DNA from: an uncultured bacterium
GTDB lineage: Bacteria; Verrucomicrobiota; Verrucomicrobiia; CAIQCK01
Reading direction: 5' to 3'
DNA: 48,312 nt
Assembly (NCBI GenBank): GCA_903870275.1
Contig: CAIQCK010000123.1
Location: 1-48,312, forward strand
In this document: positions 23,766 through 31,801 of the stretch, one piece after another
Layout: the number at the start of each line of letters is the position of its first letter
How positions within the stretch are numbered: the first letter of the stretch is position 1
The notes under the pieces: generated by a model
Told to the model about the DNA's origin: nothing
Databases searched by the model: none
The model's input: only the letters and a program-made list of their open reading frames with translations
Translations under genes and position numbers: made by a program

Positions 23766-24320
23766 TCACATCAAGCCGAGTTGGAGTTTCGCGGCCTCGG
23801 TCATCATTTGCTGGTTCCACGGCGGTTCCCAGACGATGTCCACGTTCACTTCCGTGACGCCGGGAACGCTTTCGAGTTTGGTTTTCGCTTCGCCGGCCAT
23901 CGAGCCGGCCATCGGGCAACCGGGCGCGGTGAGCGTCATCTTCACCTCAACTCGGTTGCCGCCGCCGGGCAACGGCACGACCCGGCAATCGTAAATGAGG
24001 CCGAGGTCCACGATGTTCACGGGAATCTCCGGGTCGTAGCAGGTTTTCAACTGCGCCCAGAGCAGCTTGTCGTCCACGGGACCGCCGGGAACGGGCGCGG
24101 CTGGCGGCGGCGGCGCTGCGGGCGGCTCGCGGCCAATGGCGTCGGCGTCCTTCCCAGCGATGCGAAACATGTTGCCGTTGACGACGAGCGTGAAGCAATC
24201 GCCGAGCGACTGCGTGATGACCGCCTGCCCGCCTTTTTGCAGCGTCACCTTCGCGCCATAAGGCACGGTCACCGCCTCGCAGTCGCGCGTCAAAGTTACG
24301 ATGGGGTCTGGATCGCTCAT
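23766..24320 (-). CDS. sufT: SufT-type Fe-S assembly protein (MIP18/DUF59)
   Basis: 184 residues. The N-terminal beta-rich part (VTVPYGAKVTLQKGGQAVIT) is typical of SufT; a Pro/Ala linker (about 93-108) precedes the DUF59 domain (YDPEIPVNIVDLGLIYDCRV and MTLTAPGCPMAGSM, with the conserved Cys, then VNVDIVWEPPW). SufT helps maturation of Fe-S proteins under high demand and may carry clusters; it is not essential to the core SufBCD machine. Its ATG overlaps the sufU stop by four bases (ATGA at 24317-24320), so translation is likely coupled. Confidence 0.92.
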   Translation of the reverse strand: MSDPDPIVTLTRDCEAVTVPYGAKVTLQKGGQAVITQSLGDCFTLVVNGNMFRIAGKDADAIGREPPAAPPPPAAPVPGGPVDDKLLWAQLKTCYDPEIPVNIVDLGLIYDCRVVPLPGGGNRVEVKMTLTAPGCPMAGSMAGEAKTKLESVPGVTEVNVDIVWEPPWNQQMMTEAAKLQLGLM

Positions 24321-24787
24321 GGTTGGGGAGCGGGCGGGTTTTCCTCGGTCGTCACGGTGCAGGGCCGGCCTTCGAGCGCCGACTCCAGCGCGTGCCAGGC
24401 GAGGATGGCGCATTTCACACGCGCCGGAAACTTGTGCACGCCGGCGAACACGGCGAGCTTGCCGATGTCCCCGCCGTCGGGCTTGTCCGTGGTGACCAAC
24501 TGGCGGAACTGGCCGAACAACTGGTGCGCCTCGGCAACGGTCTTGCCTTTCAATATCGTGGTCATCACCGACGCGGAGGCTTTCGAGATGGCGCAGCCCG
24601 AGCCTTCAAAACTGATGTCGCTGATCACATCGCCGTCGAGGTGCAGGTAAATGGTGATCCGGTCGCCGCAGAGCGGGTTGTGGCCGCGCGCGATGCGGTT
24701 GGCGCCGTCGAGCTTCTTGAAATTGCGCGGACTGCGGCTGTGGTCGAGGATGACCTGCTGGTAGAGATCGTTGAGGTCTTCGAACAT
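24317..24787 (-). CDS. sufU: SufU, zinc-dependent sulfurtransferase
   Basis: Accepts persulfide sulfur from SufS and passes it to SufBCD. 156 residues. The zinc and sulfur-accepting residues are all present: Cys40 and Asp42 (PLCGDR), Cys65 (EGSGCAISKASASV) and Cys126 (RVKCAILAWHAL). The insertion of about 18 residues between the second and third cysteine regions (QLFGQFRQLVTTDKPDGG) distinguishes SufU from IscU. It lies 2 bases after sufD and overlaps sufT by four bases. I chose ATG 24787 as the family start (MFEDLNDLYQQVILDHSR); the longer frame to 25003 is a shadow of sufD. Confidence 0.95.
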   Translation of the reverse strand: MFEDLNDLYQQVILDHSRSPRNFKKLDGANRIARGHNPLCGDRITIYLHLDGDVISDISFEGSGCAISKASASVMTTILKGKTVAEAHQLFGQFRQLVTTDKPDGGDIGKLAVFAGVHKFPARVKCAILAWHALESALEGRPCTVTTEENPPAPQP

Positions 24788-24789
24788 GG

Positions 24790-26151
24790 TCAGCCCTCCA
24801 CCGCCCGGATTTCCGCGTCGAGGCGGTTCTGGAGAAACTCGTCGAGTTGTTTGCGCACCGGCTCGATGCCGATGCGGGCGAGGATGTTGCTCGCGAACGC
24901 CTGCGTCAGCATCCGCCGCGCGGCGCTGTGGCCGATGCCGCGGCTGCGCAGGTAGAAAATGGCGTCCTCGTCGAGCCGGCCGACGGTGGCGCCATGGGTG
25001 CACTTCACGTCATCAGCGAAGATTTCCAACTGCGGCTTCGTATCCACCGTCGCCTCGTCGGTGAGCAGGAGGTTGCGGTTGGTCTGCTTGGCGTCGGTTT
25101 GCTGCGCGCCGGGCCGGACGAAAATCTTGCCGTTGAACACGCCGCGCGACGCGCCGCCGAGGATGCCGTGGAAAAACTCGTGGCTGGCGCAACGCGGCTG
25201 CGCGTGGTCCACGATCATGTGATGGTCCACGAGCTGGCTGCCGCTGGCGATGTAGAGGCCGTTGAGCACGCACTCCACGCCCTCGCCGATCATGAGAGTG
25301 TTGACGTCGTGGCGGGCGATCCGCGCGCCGACGGAGATCGAGTGCGATGCGAAGCGGCTGCCGCGCGCGAGGCTGGACTGGATCGTGGCCACGTGGAACG
25401 CGTTGAGGCTCTCGTCCTGAAACTTGCAGTGCTCGACGTTGGCGCCTTCGCCGACGGCGATTTCCGTCACGGCGTTGGTCAAACCGGGCCCGCCGCCGGC
25501 GCTGACGCAGCTCTCGACCACCTTGAGCCGGCTGCCAGCTTCCGCGACGATCAAGTTGCGCGGATGCGCCGCCGCGCCGTCCTCGCCGACGCCGCCAATG
25601 AACAGCAGATGCACCGGCTCCTCGACGGTCACGTCTTTTGGCACGAAGATGAACGCGCCGTCGGCAAAGAACGCGGCGTTGAGCGCACGGAAAGCGTGGT
25701 CGGTGGCGCTGGCGTAGCGGCCAAGATGCTGTTTCACGAGATCGGCGTCGCTGCCTATCGTCGCGGCGAGGCTGCCAAGCTTGACGCCCGGAAGTTTGGT
25801 GATGACGGAAAGCTGCGGCGCGAAATGGCCATTGACGAAGACCAGCCGGCTGCCGCCAAGGCCCGCGAACGCGAAGCGCGCCGCATCCACCGCCGCCAGC
25901 GCGGCTGGCGAGGGATTCACCGCCGGCTTGAACGGCAACTGCGCGATCGGCGTGATGTTGGTGTATTTCCAGTCTTCCATGCGCGGCGTCGGGAAACCGA
26001 GCGTGGCAAAACGCGAGATGCCGGCCCGCCGCAGTTCGCCCACCCACGCCGGAAAGCGGCGCGCGCCGTCCTTCTCGAAGGCGTCGAATGCGGCCACAGG
26101 CGCCAGCGGTTCGCCGGTTTGGGCGGGTTTGGATTGTGTCGTCGCAAGCAT
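24790..26151 (-). CDS. sufD: SufD, Fe-S scaffold subunit
   Basis: Partner of SufB in the SufBC2D scaffold. 453 residues, a right-handed parallel beta-helix. The conserved C-terminal block EIFADDVKCTHGATVGRLDE carries the Cys and His that correspond to the SufD interface residues, followed by DAIFYLRSRGIGHSAARRML. N-terminal family wording is FPTPRMEDWKYTNITPI. The ATG at 26151 has GAGGT just upstream and is preferred over 26184. It follows sufC after 23 bases and precedes sufU by 2 bases. Confidence 0.95.
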   Translation of the reverse strand: MLATTQSKPAQTGEPLAPVAAFDAFEKDGARRFPAWVGELRRAGISRFATLGFPTPRMEDWKYTNITPIAQLPFKPAVNPSPAALAAVDAARFAFAGLGGSRLVFVNGHFAPQLSVITKLPGVKLGSLAATIGSDADLVKQHLGRYASATDHAFRALNAAFFADGAFIFVPKDVTVEEPVHLLFIGGVGEDGAAAHPRNLIVAEAGSRLKVVESCVSAGGGPGLTNAVTEIAVGEGANVEHCKFQDESLNAFHVATIQSSLARGSRFASHSISVGARIARHDVNTLMIGEGVECVLNGLYIASGSQLVDHHMIVDHAQPRCASHEFFHGILGGASRGVFNGKIFVRPGAQQTDAKQTNRNLLLTDEATVDTKPQLEIFADDVKCTHGATVGRLDEDAIFYLRSRGIGHSAARRMLTQAFASNILARIGIEPVRKQLDEFLQNRLDAEIRAVEG

Positions 26152-26174
26152 CGTACCTCGTGGGTGAATGACGT

Positions 26175-26933
26175 TCAGATGCACGGCTGGCCGGCGAGCC
26201 AGTCGTAACCTTTCTCCTCCAGTTCCAGCGCTAGTTCCTTGCCGCCGGACTTGACGATGCAGCCGTTGAGCAGCACGTGGACGAAATCCGGGACGATGTA
26301 GTTGAGCAGCCGCTGGTAGTGCGTGATGACGAGCGCGGCGTTGTCGGGCCGGCGCAGCTTGTTCACGCCGTCGGCGACGTCGCGGAGCGCGTCAATGTCG
26401 AGGCCGGAGTCGGTCTCGTCGAGGATCGCCAGCTTCGGGTCGAGCACGGCCATCTGGAAAATCTCATTCCGCTTTTTCTCGCCGCCGGAAAAGCCTTCGT
26501 TGAGCGGCCGTTTCAGCAAATCCTCGTCCACGTGCAGCAGCTTGACCTTCTCCCTGACCAGCCCGAGGAAATCCATTGCGTCGAGCTCCGGCTCGCCGCG
26601 GTGCTTGCGGGTTTCGTTGTAGGCGGCCTTGAGGAAGTAGGTGTTGTTGACGCCGGGAATCTCGACAGGATACTGGAACGCCAGGAAGATGCCCTCGTGC
26701 GCGCGCTCCTCCGGTTCCAGCTCCAGCAGGTTCTGGCCGTTGTAAATGACCTCGCCGCCGGTCACCTCGAACGTTTTGCGGCCGGCGAGCACCTGCGCGA
26801 GCGTGCTCTTGCCGCTGCCGTTCGGCCCCATGACGGCGTGCACCTCGCCGGTGTTGACGGTGAGGTTGACGCCCCGGAGAATTTGTTTGCCCGCGATTCC
26901 CGCGGTCAGATTTCGGATTTCGAGTAATGCCAT
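26175..26933 (-). CDS. sufC: SufC, ABC-type ATPase of Fe-S assembly
   Basis: ATPase of the SufBC2D complex. 252 residues. Walker A is GPNGSGKST near residues 36-44, the ABC signature reads FSGGEKKRNE, and Walker B is AILDETDSGLDID, the SufC-type wording with Asp after Glu. Soluble, no membrane segments. Starts 16 bases after sufB and 23 bases before sufD. An upstream frame extension to 26981 would overlap sufB and is rejected. Confidence 0.97.
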   Translation of the reverse strand: MALLEIRNLTAGIAGKQILRGVNLTVNTGEVHAVMGPNGSGKSTLAQVLAGRKTFEVTGGEVIYNGQNLLELEPEERAHEGIFLAFQYPVEIPGVNNTYFLKAAYNETRKHRGEPELDAMDFLGLVREKVKLLHVDEDLLKRPLNEGFSGGEKKRNEIFQMAVLDPKLAILDETDSGLDIDALRDVADGVNKLRRPDNAALVITHYQRLLNYIVPDFVHVLLNGCIVKSGGKELALELEEKGYDWLAGQPCI

Positions 26934-26949
26934 TGTGTGATCCCTGGTT

Positions 26950-28398
26950 TTAACCGACGCTGCCTTCGAGGCTGACGCCAAGGAGCTTCTGCGCTTCCAC
27001 GGCGAACTCCATCGGCAGTTGCTTGAAAACCTCCCTCGAGAAACCGTTGACGATCATCGAGACGGCGTCCTGCGTGGATAGCCCGCGCTGGTTGAGATAA
27101 AAAATCTGGTCTTCGCCGACCTTGGAGGTGGACGCCTCATGCTCCACCGTCGAGGTTTTGTTGTGCACCTCGATGTAGGGGAACGTGTGCGCGCCGCACT
27201 TGTCGCCGATGAGCAGCGAATCGCACTGCGAGAAGTTGCGCGCGTTGGTCGCGCCTTTCAGGACCTTCACCAGGCCGCGGTAGCTGTTGTTGCCGCGGCC
27301 GGCCGAGATGCCCTTGGAGACGATCGTGCTGCGGGTGTTCTTGCCGATGTGGATCATCTTCGTGCCGGTGTCGGCTTGCTGGCAGTTGTTCGTGAGCGCG
27401 ACGGAGTAGAACTCCCCGATGGAATTGTCACCCAGCAGGATGCAGCTCGGATATTTCCACGTGATGGCCGAGCCGGTCTCCACCTGCGTCCAGGAAATCT
27501 TGGAATTGACGCCGGCGCACTTGCCGCGCTTGGTGACGAAATTGTAGATGCCGCCCTTGCCATCCTTGTCGCCGGGATACCAGTTCTGGACGGTGGAATA
27601 TTTGATCTGCGCGTTGTCGAGCGCGACCAGTTCGACGACGGCGGCATGAAGCTGGTTCTCGTCGCGCATCGGCGCGGTGCAGCCTTCGAGATAGCTGACG
27701 TAGGCGCCGTCCTCGGCGACGATCAGCGTCCGCTCGAACTGGCCGGTGTTGATCGCGTTGATGCGAAAGTAGGTGGACAACTCCACCGGGCAGCGCACGC
27801 CCTTCGGGATGTAGCAGAACGACCCGTCGCTGAAGACGGCGGCGTTCAGCGCCGCGAAATAATTGTCGGTGTGCGGCACGACCGAGCCGAGCCATTTGCG
27901 GACGAGGTCGGGATGCTCATGGACCGCCTCGGTGAACGAGCAGAAAATGATGCCTTTTTCGGCGAGCTGCCCCTTCAGCGTCGTGCCGACGGAGACGCTG
28001 TCCATGATGGCGTCCACCGCCACGCCGGCGAGCCGCTCCTGCTCCTGGAGCGAGATGCCGAGTTTGCGATACATTTCCACAATCGCCGGGTCCACGTCGG
28101 CGAGGCTCTTCGGGCCGGGCTTGCCCGCTTTCGGCGCGGCGTAATAAACGATGCTCTGGTAGTCAATCGGCGGATAGTGGACGTTCGGCCACGCCGGCTC
28201 CTCCATCGTCAGCCAGTGCCGGTAGGCCTTGAGCCGCCACTCCAGCATGAACTCCGGCTCGTTCTTCTTCTGGGAGATGAGGCGGATAATGTCCTCGCTC
28301 AACCCCGGAGGAGCCGTGTCGGTCTCGACGTCCGTCGTGAATCCGTATTTGTATTCGGACTCGACGAACTGCTCGATGGTTTTGTCTGAATCGCTCAT
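26950..28398 (-). CDS. sufB: SufB, Fe-S scaffold subunit
   Basis: Main scaffold on which the cluster is built with SufC and SufD. 482 residues. Family blocks are KKNEPEFMLEWRLKAYRHWL near the N-terminus, KGVRCPVELSTYFRINAINT, and the C-terminal active region GDKCGAHTFPYIEVHN with the cluster-assembly Cys, then TVEHEASTSKVGEDQIFYLN with the conserved Glu residues. First gene of the operon sufB-C-D-U-T-S-fur. ATG 28398 (MSDSDKTIEQF) is preferred over 28404. Confidence 0.97.
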   Translation of the reverse strand: MSDSDKTIEQFVESEYKYGFTTDVETDTAPPGLSEDIIRLISQKKNEPEFMLEWRLKAYRHWLTMEEPAWPNVHYPPIDYQSIVYYAAPKAGKPGPKSLADVDPAIVEMYRKLGISLQEQERLAGVAVDAIMDSVSVGTTLKGQLAEKGIIFCSFTEAVHEHPDLVRKWLGSVVPHTDNYFAALNAAVFSDGSFCYIPKGVRCPVELSTYFRINAINTGQFERTLIVAEDGAYVSYLEGCTAPMRDENQLHAAVVELVALDNAQIKYSTVQNWYPGDKDGKGGIYNFVTKRGKCAGVNSKISWTQVETGSAITWKYPSCILLGDNSIGEFYSVALTNNCQQADTGTKMIHIGKNTRSTIVSKGISAGRGNNSYRGLVKVLKGATNARNFSQCDSLLIGDKCGAHTFPYIEVHNKTSTVEHEASTSKVGEDQIFYLNQRGLSTQDAVSMIVNGFSREVFKQLPMEFAVEAQKLLGVSLEGSVG

Positions 28399-28440
28399 AA
28401 ACACGCCCGCTCTTGTGAGAGGGCCCTATAAGTTATTTGG

Positions 28441-28454
28441 AATTACTCTTAATT
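28441..28454. promoter_or_regulatory. palindrome at the suf start site, possible operator
   Basis: AATTA at 28441-28445 and TAATT at 28450-28454 with CTCT between. It lies from about +2 to +15 of the predicted suf transcript, a position where a bound repressor would block the polymerase. It does not match the classical Fur box. A second small palindrome, ATAAGTTAT, is at 28428-28436. Confidence 0.35.
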
Positions 28455-28462
28455 GCACGTGG

Positions 28463-28490
28463 AATATAGTGGGGAGTTGCCCCGCGTCAA
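28463..28490 (-). promoter_or_regulatory. probable suf operon promoter
   Basis: On the minus strand TTGACG (28490-28485) and TATATT (28468-28463) with a 16-base spacer. The start is predicted near 28456, giving a leader of about 57 bases before sufB. Confidence 0.55.
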
Positions 28491-28562
28491 TGGAGTCGAT
28501 GAAAATGTTTTTTGCCCGGCGGGTGCGCCGCTGGTTTTCCCCGAGAAACGGCTCGGCGCGCG

Positions 28563-29564
28563 CTACTTTTTGCCGGATAGGAGCGGCAATTCCGGTTTGG
28601 CTCCGCGCATCATCAAATCCTGCATCGCCTGCCGGGGGCTCTTGCCCTGGTAGAGGACGGCAACCACTTCGCGGGTGATGGGCACTTCGATGCCGGTCTT
28701 TTGTGACAACGAGACAGCGGATTTGGCGGTCCGCACGCCTTCGGCCACCATCTCCATCGAGGCGAGGATTTGGTCCAGCGTTTCACCCCGGCCGAGCCGT
28801 TCGCCCACGCCGCGATTGCGGCTCCACTTGCTGAAGCAGGTCACCATGAGGTCGCCCATGCCGCTCAGGCCAAAGAATGTTTCCTGCCGGGCGCCGAACG
28901 CCATGCCGAGCCGCGACATTTCCGCCTGGCCGCGCGTGACCAGCGCCGCCTTGGCGTTGTCGCCGAGGCCGAGGCCATCGGTGATGCCGGCCGCGATAGC
29001 GATGACGTTTTTCAACGCGCCGCCCAACTCGACGCCAACCAGATCGTCGCCGGTGTAAATGCGGAAGCGATCCGTCATGAACGTCCGTTGCACGAGACCC
29101 GCGAGCTCGGGATGCAGGGACGACGCGACGACGGCGGTGGGCGTGCCGCGCGCGACCTCCTCGGCGTGGCTCGGCCCGCTCAGCGCGGCCACGGGCTCAT
29201 GGGGCAGCATTTCCGCAATGATTTCGGTCATGCGCTTGCCGGTTTCGTTCTCGATGCCTTTGGAAACGCTGAGGACGGGCGCGGCCAGCGGCGGCAGTTT
29301 CCGGCAGGTGTCGCGCATCGTGTGCGAGGGCACCGCCATGACGACCAATTCCGCGCCCTGGACGACGCGCGCCATGTCGTTGCTGATCTCCAAATCAGGC
29401 GGTAGCGGCACGCCGGGCAGAAAGTGGACGTTCTCGTGTTTCGACTGCATTTCCGTGACATGAGCCGGCACGTAAGCCCAAAGCCGCACCCGGTGGCCCT
29501 TGCCGTGCAGCAACACGCTCAGGGCCGTGCCCCACCCGCCGGCGCCGATGATCGCAATGTTCAT
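28563..29564 (-). CDS. gpsA: glycerol-3-phosphate dehydrogenase [NAD(P)+]
   Basis: Reduces dihydroxyacetone phosphate to sn-glycerol 3-phosphate for phospholipid synthesis. 333 residues, the usual length. The nucleotide-binding motif IIGAGGWGTALS is at 4-15. Family blocks are VMAVPSHTMRD, SVSKGIENETGKRM, ALSGPSHAEEVARG, the catalytic-lysine region GALKNVIAIAAGITDGLGLGD and LSGMGDLMVTC. Its ATG overlaps the plsY stop by four bases, so the two enzymes of consecutive steps are made together. ATG 29564 is the family start; the frame to 29867 is a shadow of plsY. Confidence 0.97.
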   Translation of the reverse strand: MNIAIIGAGGWGTALSVLLHGKGHRVRLWAYVPAHVTEMQSKHENVHFLPGVPLPPDLEISNDMARVVQGAELVVMAVPSHTMRDTCRKLPPLAAPVLSVSKGIENETGKRMTEIIAEMLPHEPVAALSGPSHAEEVARGTPTAVVASSLHPELAGLVQRTFMTDRFRIYTGDDLVGVELGGALKNVIAIAAGITDGLGLGDNAKAALVTRGQAEMSRLGMAFGARQETFFGLSGMGDLMVTCFSKWSRNRGVGERLGRGETLDQILASMEMVAEGVRTAKSAVSLSQKTGIEVPITREVVAVLYQGKSPRQAMQDLMMRGAKPELPLLSGKK

Positions 29565-30169
29565 GATGGTTTCTTTTCGAACTTGTGTTCCGTGCCCGCC
29601 AGCAACCGCTGAATGTTCGGCTTGTGCCGCAAGATGGTGACGACGGCGACCAGCGTGGCGAACGCGGTGAACGTCCAGTTGTTCGAGAAACCGAACACCA
29701 GCAGCGGCAGGGCAGCCACGGCGACGATGGAGGCCAGAGAGACGTAATGCTTCAGGTAAAACACCGCCACCCACGCAGCCGCCGCCAGGAGCAGCGCCGG
29801 CCAGCAGATCGCAAGAAATCCGCCGGCCGCCGTTGCGACCCCTTTGCCGCCCCGGAAGCCGAGCCACGGCGTGTAGTTGTGGCCGAGAATGGCGAAGAAG
29901 CAGGCAATGACCTGGATGATGGAATTATCCGGTTGCGGCAGCAACAGCGGCGCCAGCAAAGGGGGCAGAAAACCTTTCAGCATGTCCACGACGAATACGC
30001 CGCGGCCGGCCCAGCGGTTGACGCTGCGCAGCACGTTGGTCGCGCCGATGTTGCCGCTGCCAACCTGGCGAATGTCCACGCCGTAGGCGCGCGCGACGAG
30101 GTAGCCCGTCGGAAACGAGCCGACGAGAAACGCTGCTATCGCAACAACCAGTTCAGGGAACCACTCCAT
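29561..30169 (-). CDS. plsY: acyl-phosphate:glycerol-3-phosphate acyltransferase
   Basis: Membrane enzyme that acylates the sn-1 position of glycerol 3-phosphate using acyl phosphate, the step after gpsA. 202 residues with about five membrane helices. The three conserved loops are GSGNIGATNVLR (near 36-47), GHNYTPWLGFRGGKGVAT (near 97-114) and HKPNIQRLLAGTE at the C-terminus. The gene order plsY-gpsA with a four-base overlap (ATGA at 29561-29564) makes a two-step pathway operon. Confidence 0.97.
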   Translation of the reverse strand: MEWFPELVVAIAAFLVGSFPTGYLVARAYGVDIRQVGSGNIGATNVLRSVNRWAGRGVFVVDMLKGFLPPLLAPLLLPQPDNSIIQVIACFFAILGHNYTPWLGFRGGKGVATAAGGFLAICWPALLLAAAAWVAVFYLKHYVSLASIVAVAALPLLVFGFSNNWTFTAFATLVAVVTILRHKPNIQRLLAGTEHKFEKKPS

Positions 30170-30227
30170 GAGGTCACTCTAAGGTTTGGCACCGACGCGC
30201 TTCAATCCGAAACTGCCGGCAGCGCGA

Positions 30228-31718
30228 TCACTTGAAGGTTGGCAGGAAGCGGTAATAAACCTCCAACATCATGCACAACATCGAGGTGTGATAGACGGGA
30301 CTATCCTTGGGGTTGCCGACCTGCGCGTGCCAGGTTTCAGGCGCATTGGGCGGACGCACAGGAACGTCGTCCTTGCTTCCCGGCACGGTCCAGTGCCCAT
30401 CAGCCATTTGGTTCTTGAGAATCGTGTCGCGGAACTCGCGGTTCCACGAAACCCAGTAGCTGCCGCCGCCTTGAAACATCGCCTGCGTGATGTAATACCA
30501 CATGTAACTGTTGGCCTCTCCCGCCTTGCTCCAGTCGCACTTGACCCGGCTGCTTGCCTCCTTGATCGCGCTGCGCGCTTCCTTGGAGTCGCCCGCTCCC
30601 AGGAACATCATGCCCAGGATGCCGACGCCCAGCAGGCTGTCGGAGCCGCCGCCTTTCTTCGCGTAGCCAAAGCGGTGCGTTTTGTCGTCGTAACTCGCCC
30701 TGCAGAAATCCAGCGCCTTGCGCATGGCCTCGTCCAGACCCTTCACATGCACGCCGGCGTTCTTGGCGGCCTTGAGCGCCTGGATGTTCCAGCCGCTGAT
30801 GGACATATCGCCGCCCAGCGGTCGCTCATCCGGCCGGGTCATCTTGTTGTTGTAGCCATACTCCCAGGCTCCGGTGGGCGATTGCGACGTGACGATCTTG
30901 TCCACGGCGCCTTCGAGCACCGTGAGCAGGTCGCCAATCTGCGTCAACGCGTAGTCTTCCGACAACGCATACGTCGCAATAGCGTGCTGATACTCCGAAT
31001 GCTGCGCTGAAAAGACGTTCTTGTTCTTGCGGCCCTGGTCCATCAACCACTGCACGCCCTTCTGCACCGTCTCGCCGTATTGCTTGCTGGTCTGCGTCTC
31101 GCCGTGCGCCAGCAGTGTCAACAACGCCAAGCCGGTCATGGATGCCTTGTAGGAGCCACCCCACGAGCCATCTTCATTCTGGTTCTTCTGCAGCCAGGTC
31201 AGCGCGCGATACACCGCGCCTTCGAGCTGGTCCGCTTTGGTCGCACCGCCGCCGTAGCGGCCAATGGCCGTGCTGCGCGCCTGGCTGTTCAAGCGGTGCT
31301 GATACATGCTGTTGACTTTGATGTTCTTGGGCAGCTGGGCGAGCTTGTTCATCTCCATCGGCACCGGCACCGGCGTCGGAATCGTCATGGCTTGCGAGGG
31401 CAAGGGCGTGGAGATCATCCTCGGCCGCGGCGCGATGCTCTTGGTTTCCGCCGTCTGAACCGGTGTATTCTTCTTCTGCTCCGGCGGCGGAGGCGGCGGA
31501 GGCGGAGGCGGACCGGGCGCGACTTTTTGATCCGGCGCGACGAACTGGGTGATGACGCCCGCGCTTCTTTCGGAGACCGCGTAAGTACCAAAGATCAGCA
31601 GGAAGAGCACGTGCAGCAACACCGCGACGAGATAAAAAGGCACGCTGCGGAATCGCGTCATGAGCACGTGTCCCAGCGTTTGTGTAGGGAACAGAGATGT
31701 GGACGTCGCCGCTTCCAT
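30228..31718 (-). CDS. membrane-anchored prenyltransferase/squalene-cyclase-like repeat protein, copy 1
   Basis: 496 residues. One membrane helix near 27-48 (FYLVAVLLHVLFLLIFGTYA) is followed by a poly-proline stretch (about 69-78) and a Pro/Thr linker, the layout of a TonB-like energy-coupling anchor. The remainder (about 160-496) is an alpha/alpha toroid with squalene-cyclase-type repeats (WLQKNQNEDGSWGGSYKAS, TSQSPTGAWEYGYN, KNQMADGHWTVPG). The DXDD motif of squalene-hopene cyclases is absent, so terpene cyclisation is unlikely. The large domain would face the periplasm. Function unknown. The N-terminal 140 residues are almost identical to copy 2 just upstream, and the promoter region is also duplicated. 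Confidence 0.75.
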   Translation of the reverse strand: MEAATSTSLFPTQTLGHVLMTRFRSVPFYLVAVLLHVLFLLIFGTYAVSERSAGVITQFVAPDQKVAPGPPPPPPPPPPEQKKNTPVQTAETKSIAPRPRMISTPLPSQAMTIPTPVPVPMEMNKLAQLPKNIKVNSMYQHRLNSQARSTAIGRYGGGATKADQLEGAVYRALTWLQKNQNEDGSWGGSYKASMTGLALLTLLAHGETQTSKQYGETVQKGVQWLMDQGRKNKNVFSAQHSEYQHAIATYALSEDYALTQIGDLLTVLEGAVDKIVTSQSPTGAWEYGYNNKMTRPDERPLGGDMSISGWNIQALKAAKNAGVHVKGLDEAMRKALDFCRASYDDKTHRFGYAKKGGGSDSLLGVGILGMMFLGAGDSKEARSAIKEASSRVKCDWSKAGEANSYMWYYITQAMFQGGGSYWVSWNREFRDTILKNQMADGHWTVPGSKDDVPVRPPNAPETWHAQVGNPKDSPVYHTSMLCMMLEVYYRFLPTFK

Positions 31719-31801
31719 CGGGGCGAACGTTACACAGCCGACTTCTCTTCGGCAAGCGTTTTACGACAAGGCGGCAACGGCAATCACGGAGGGAACGGCT
31801 G

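Noticed and set aside
28499..28562. Terminator between gpsA and sufB
   Set aside because: A hairpin CCAGCGG/CCGCCGG exists on the minus strand, but it is followed by A residues rather than T, so it is not an intrinsic terminator in that direction.
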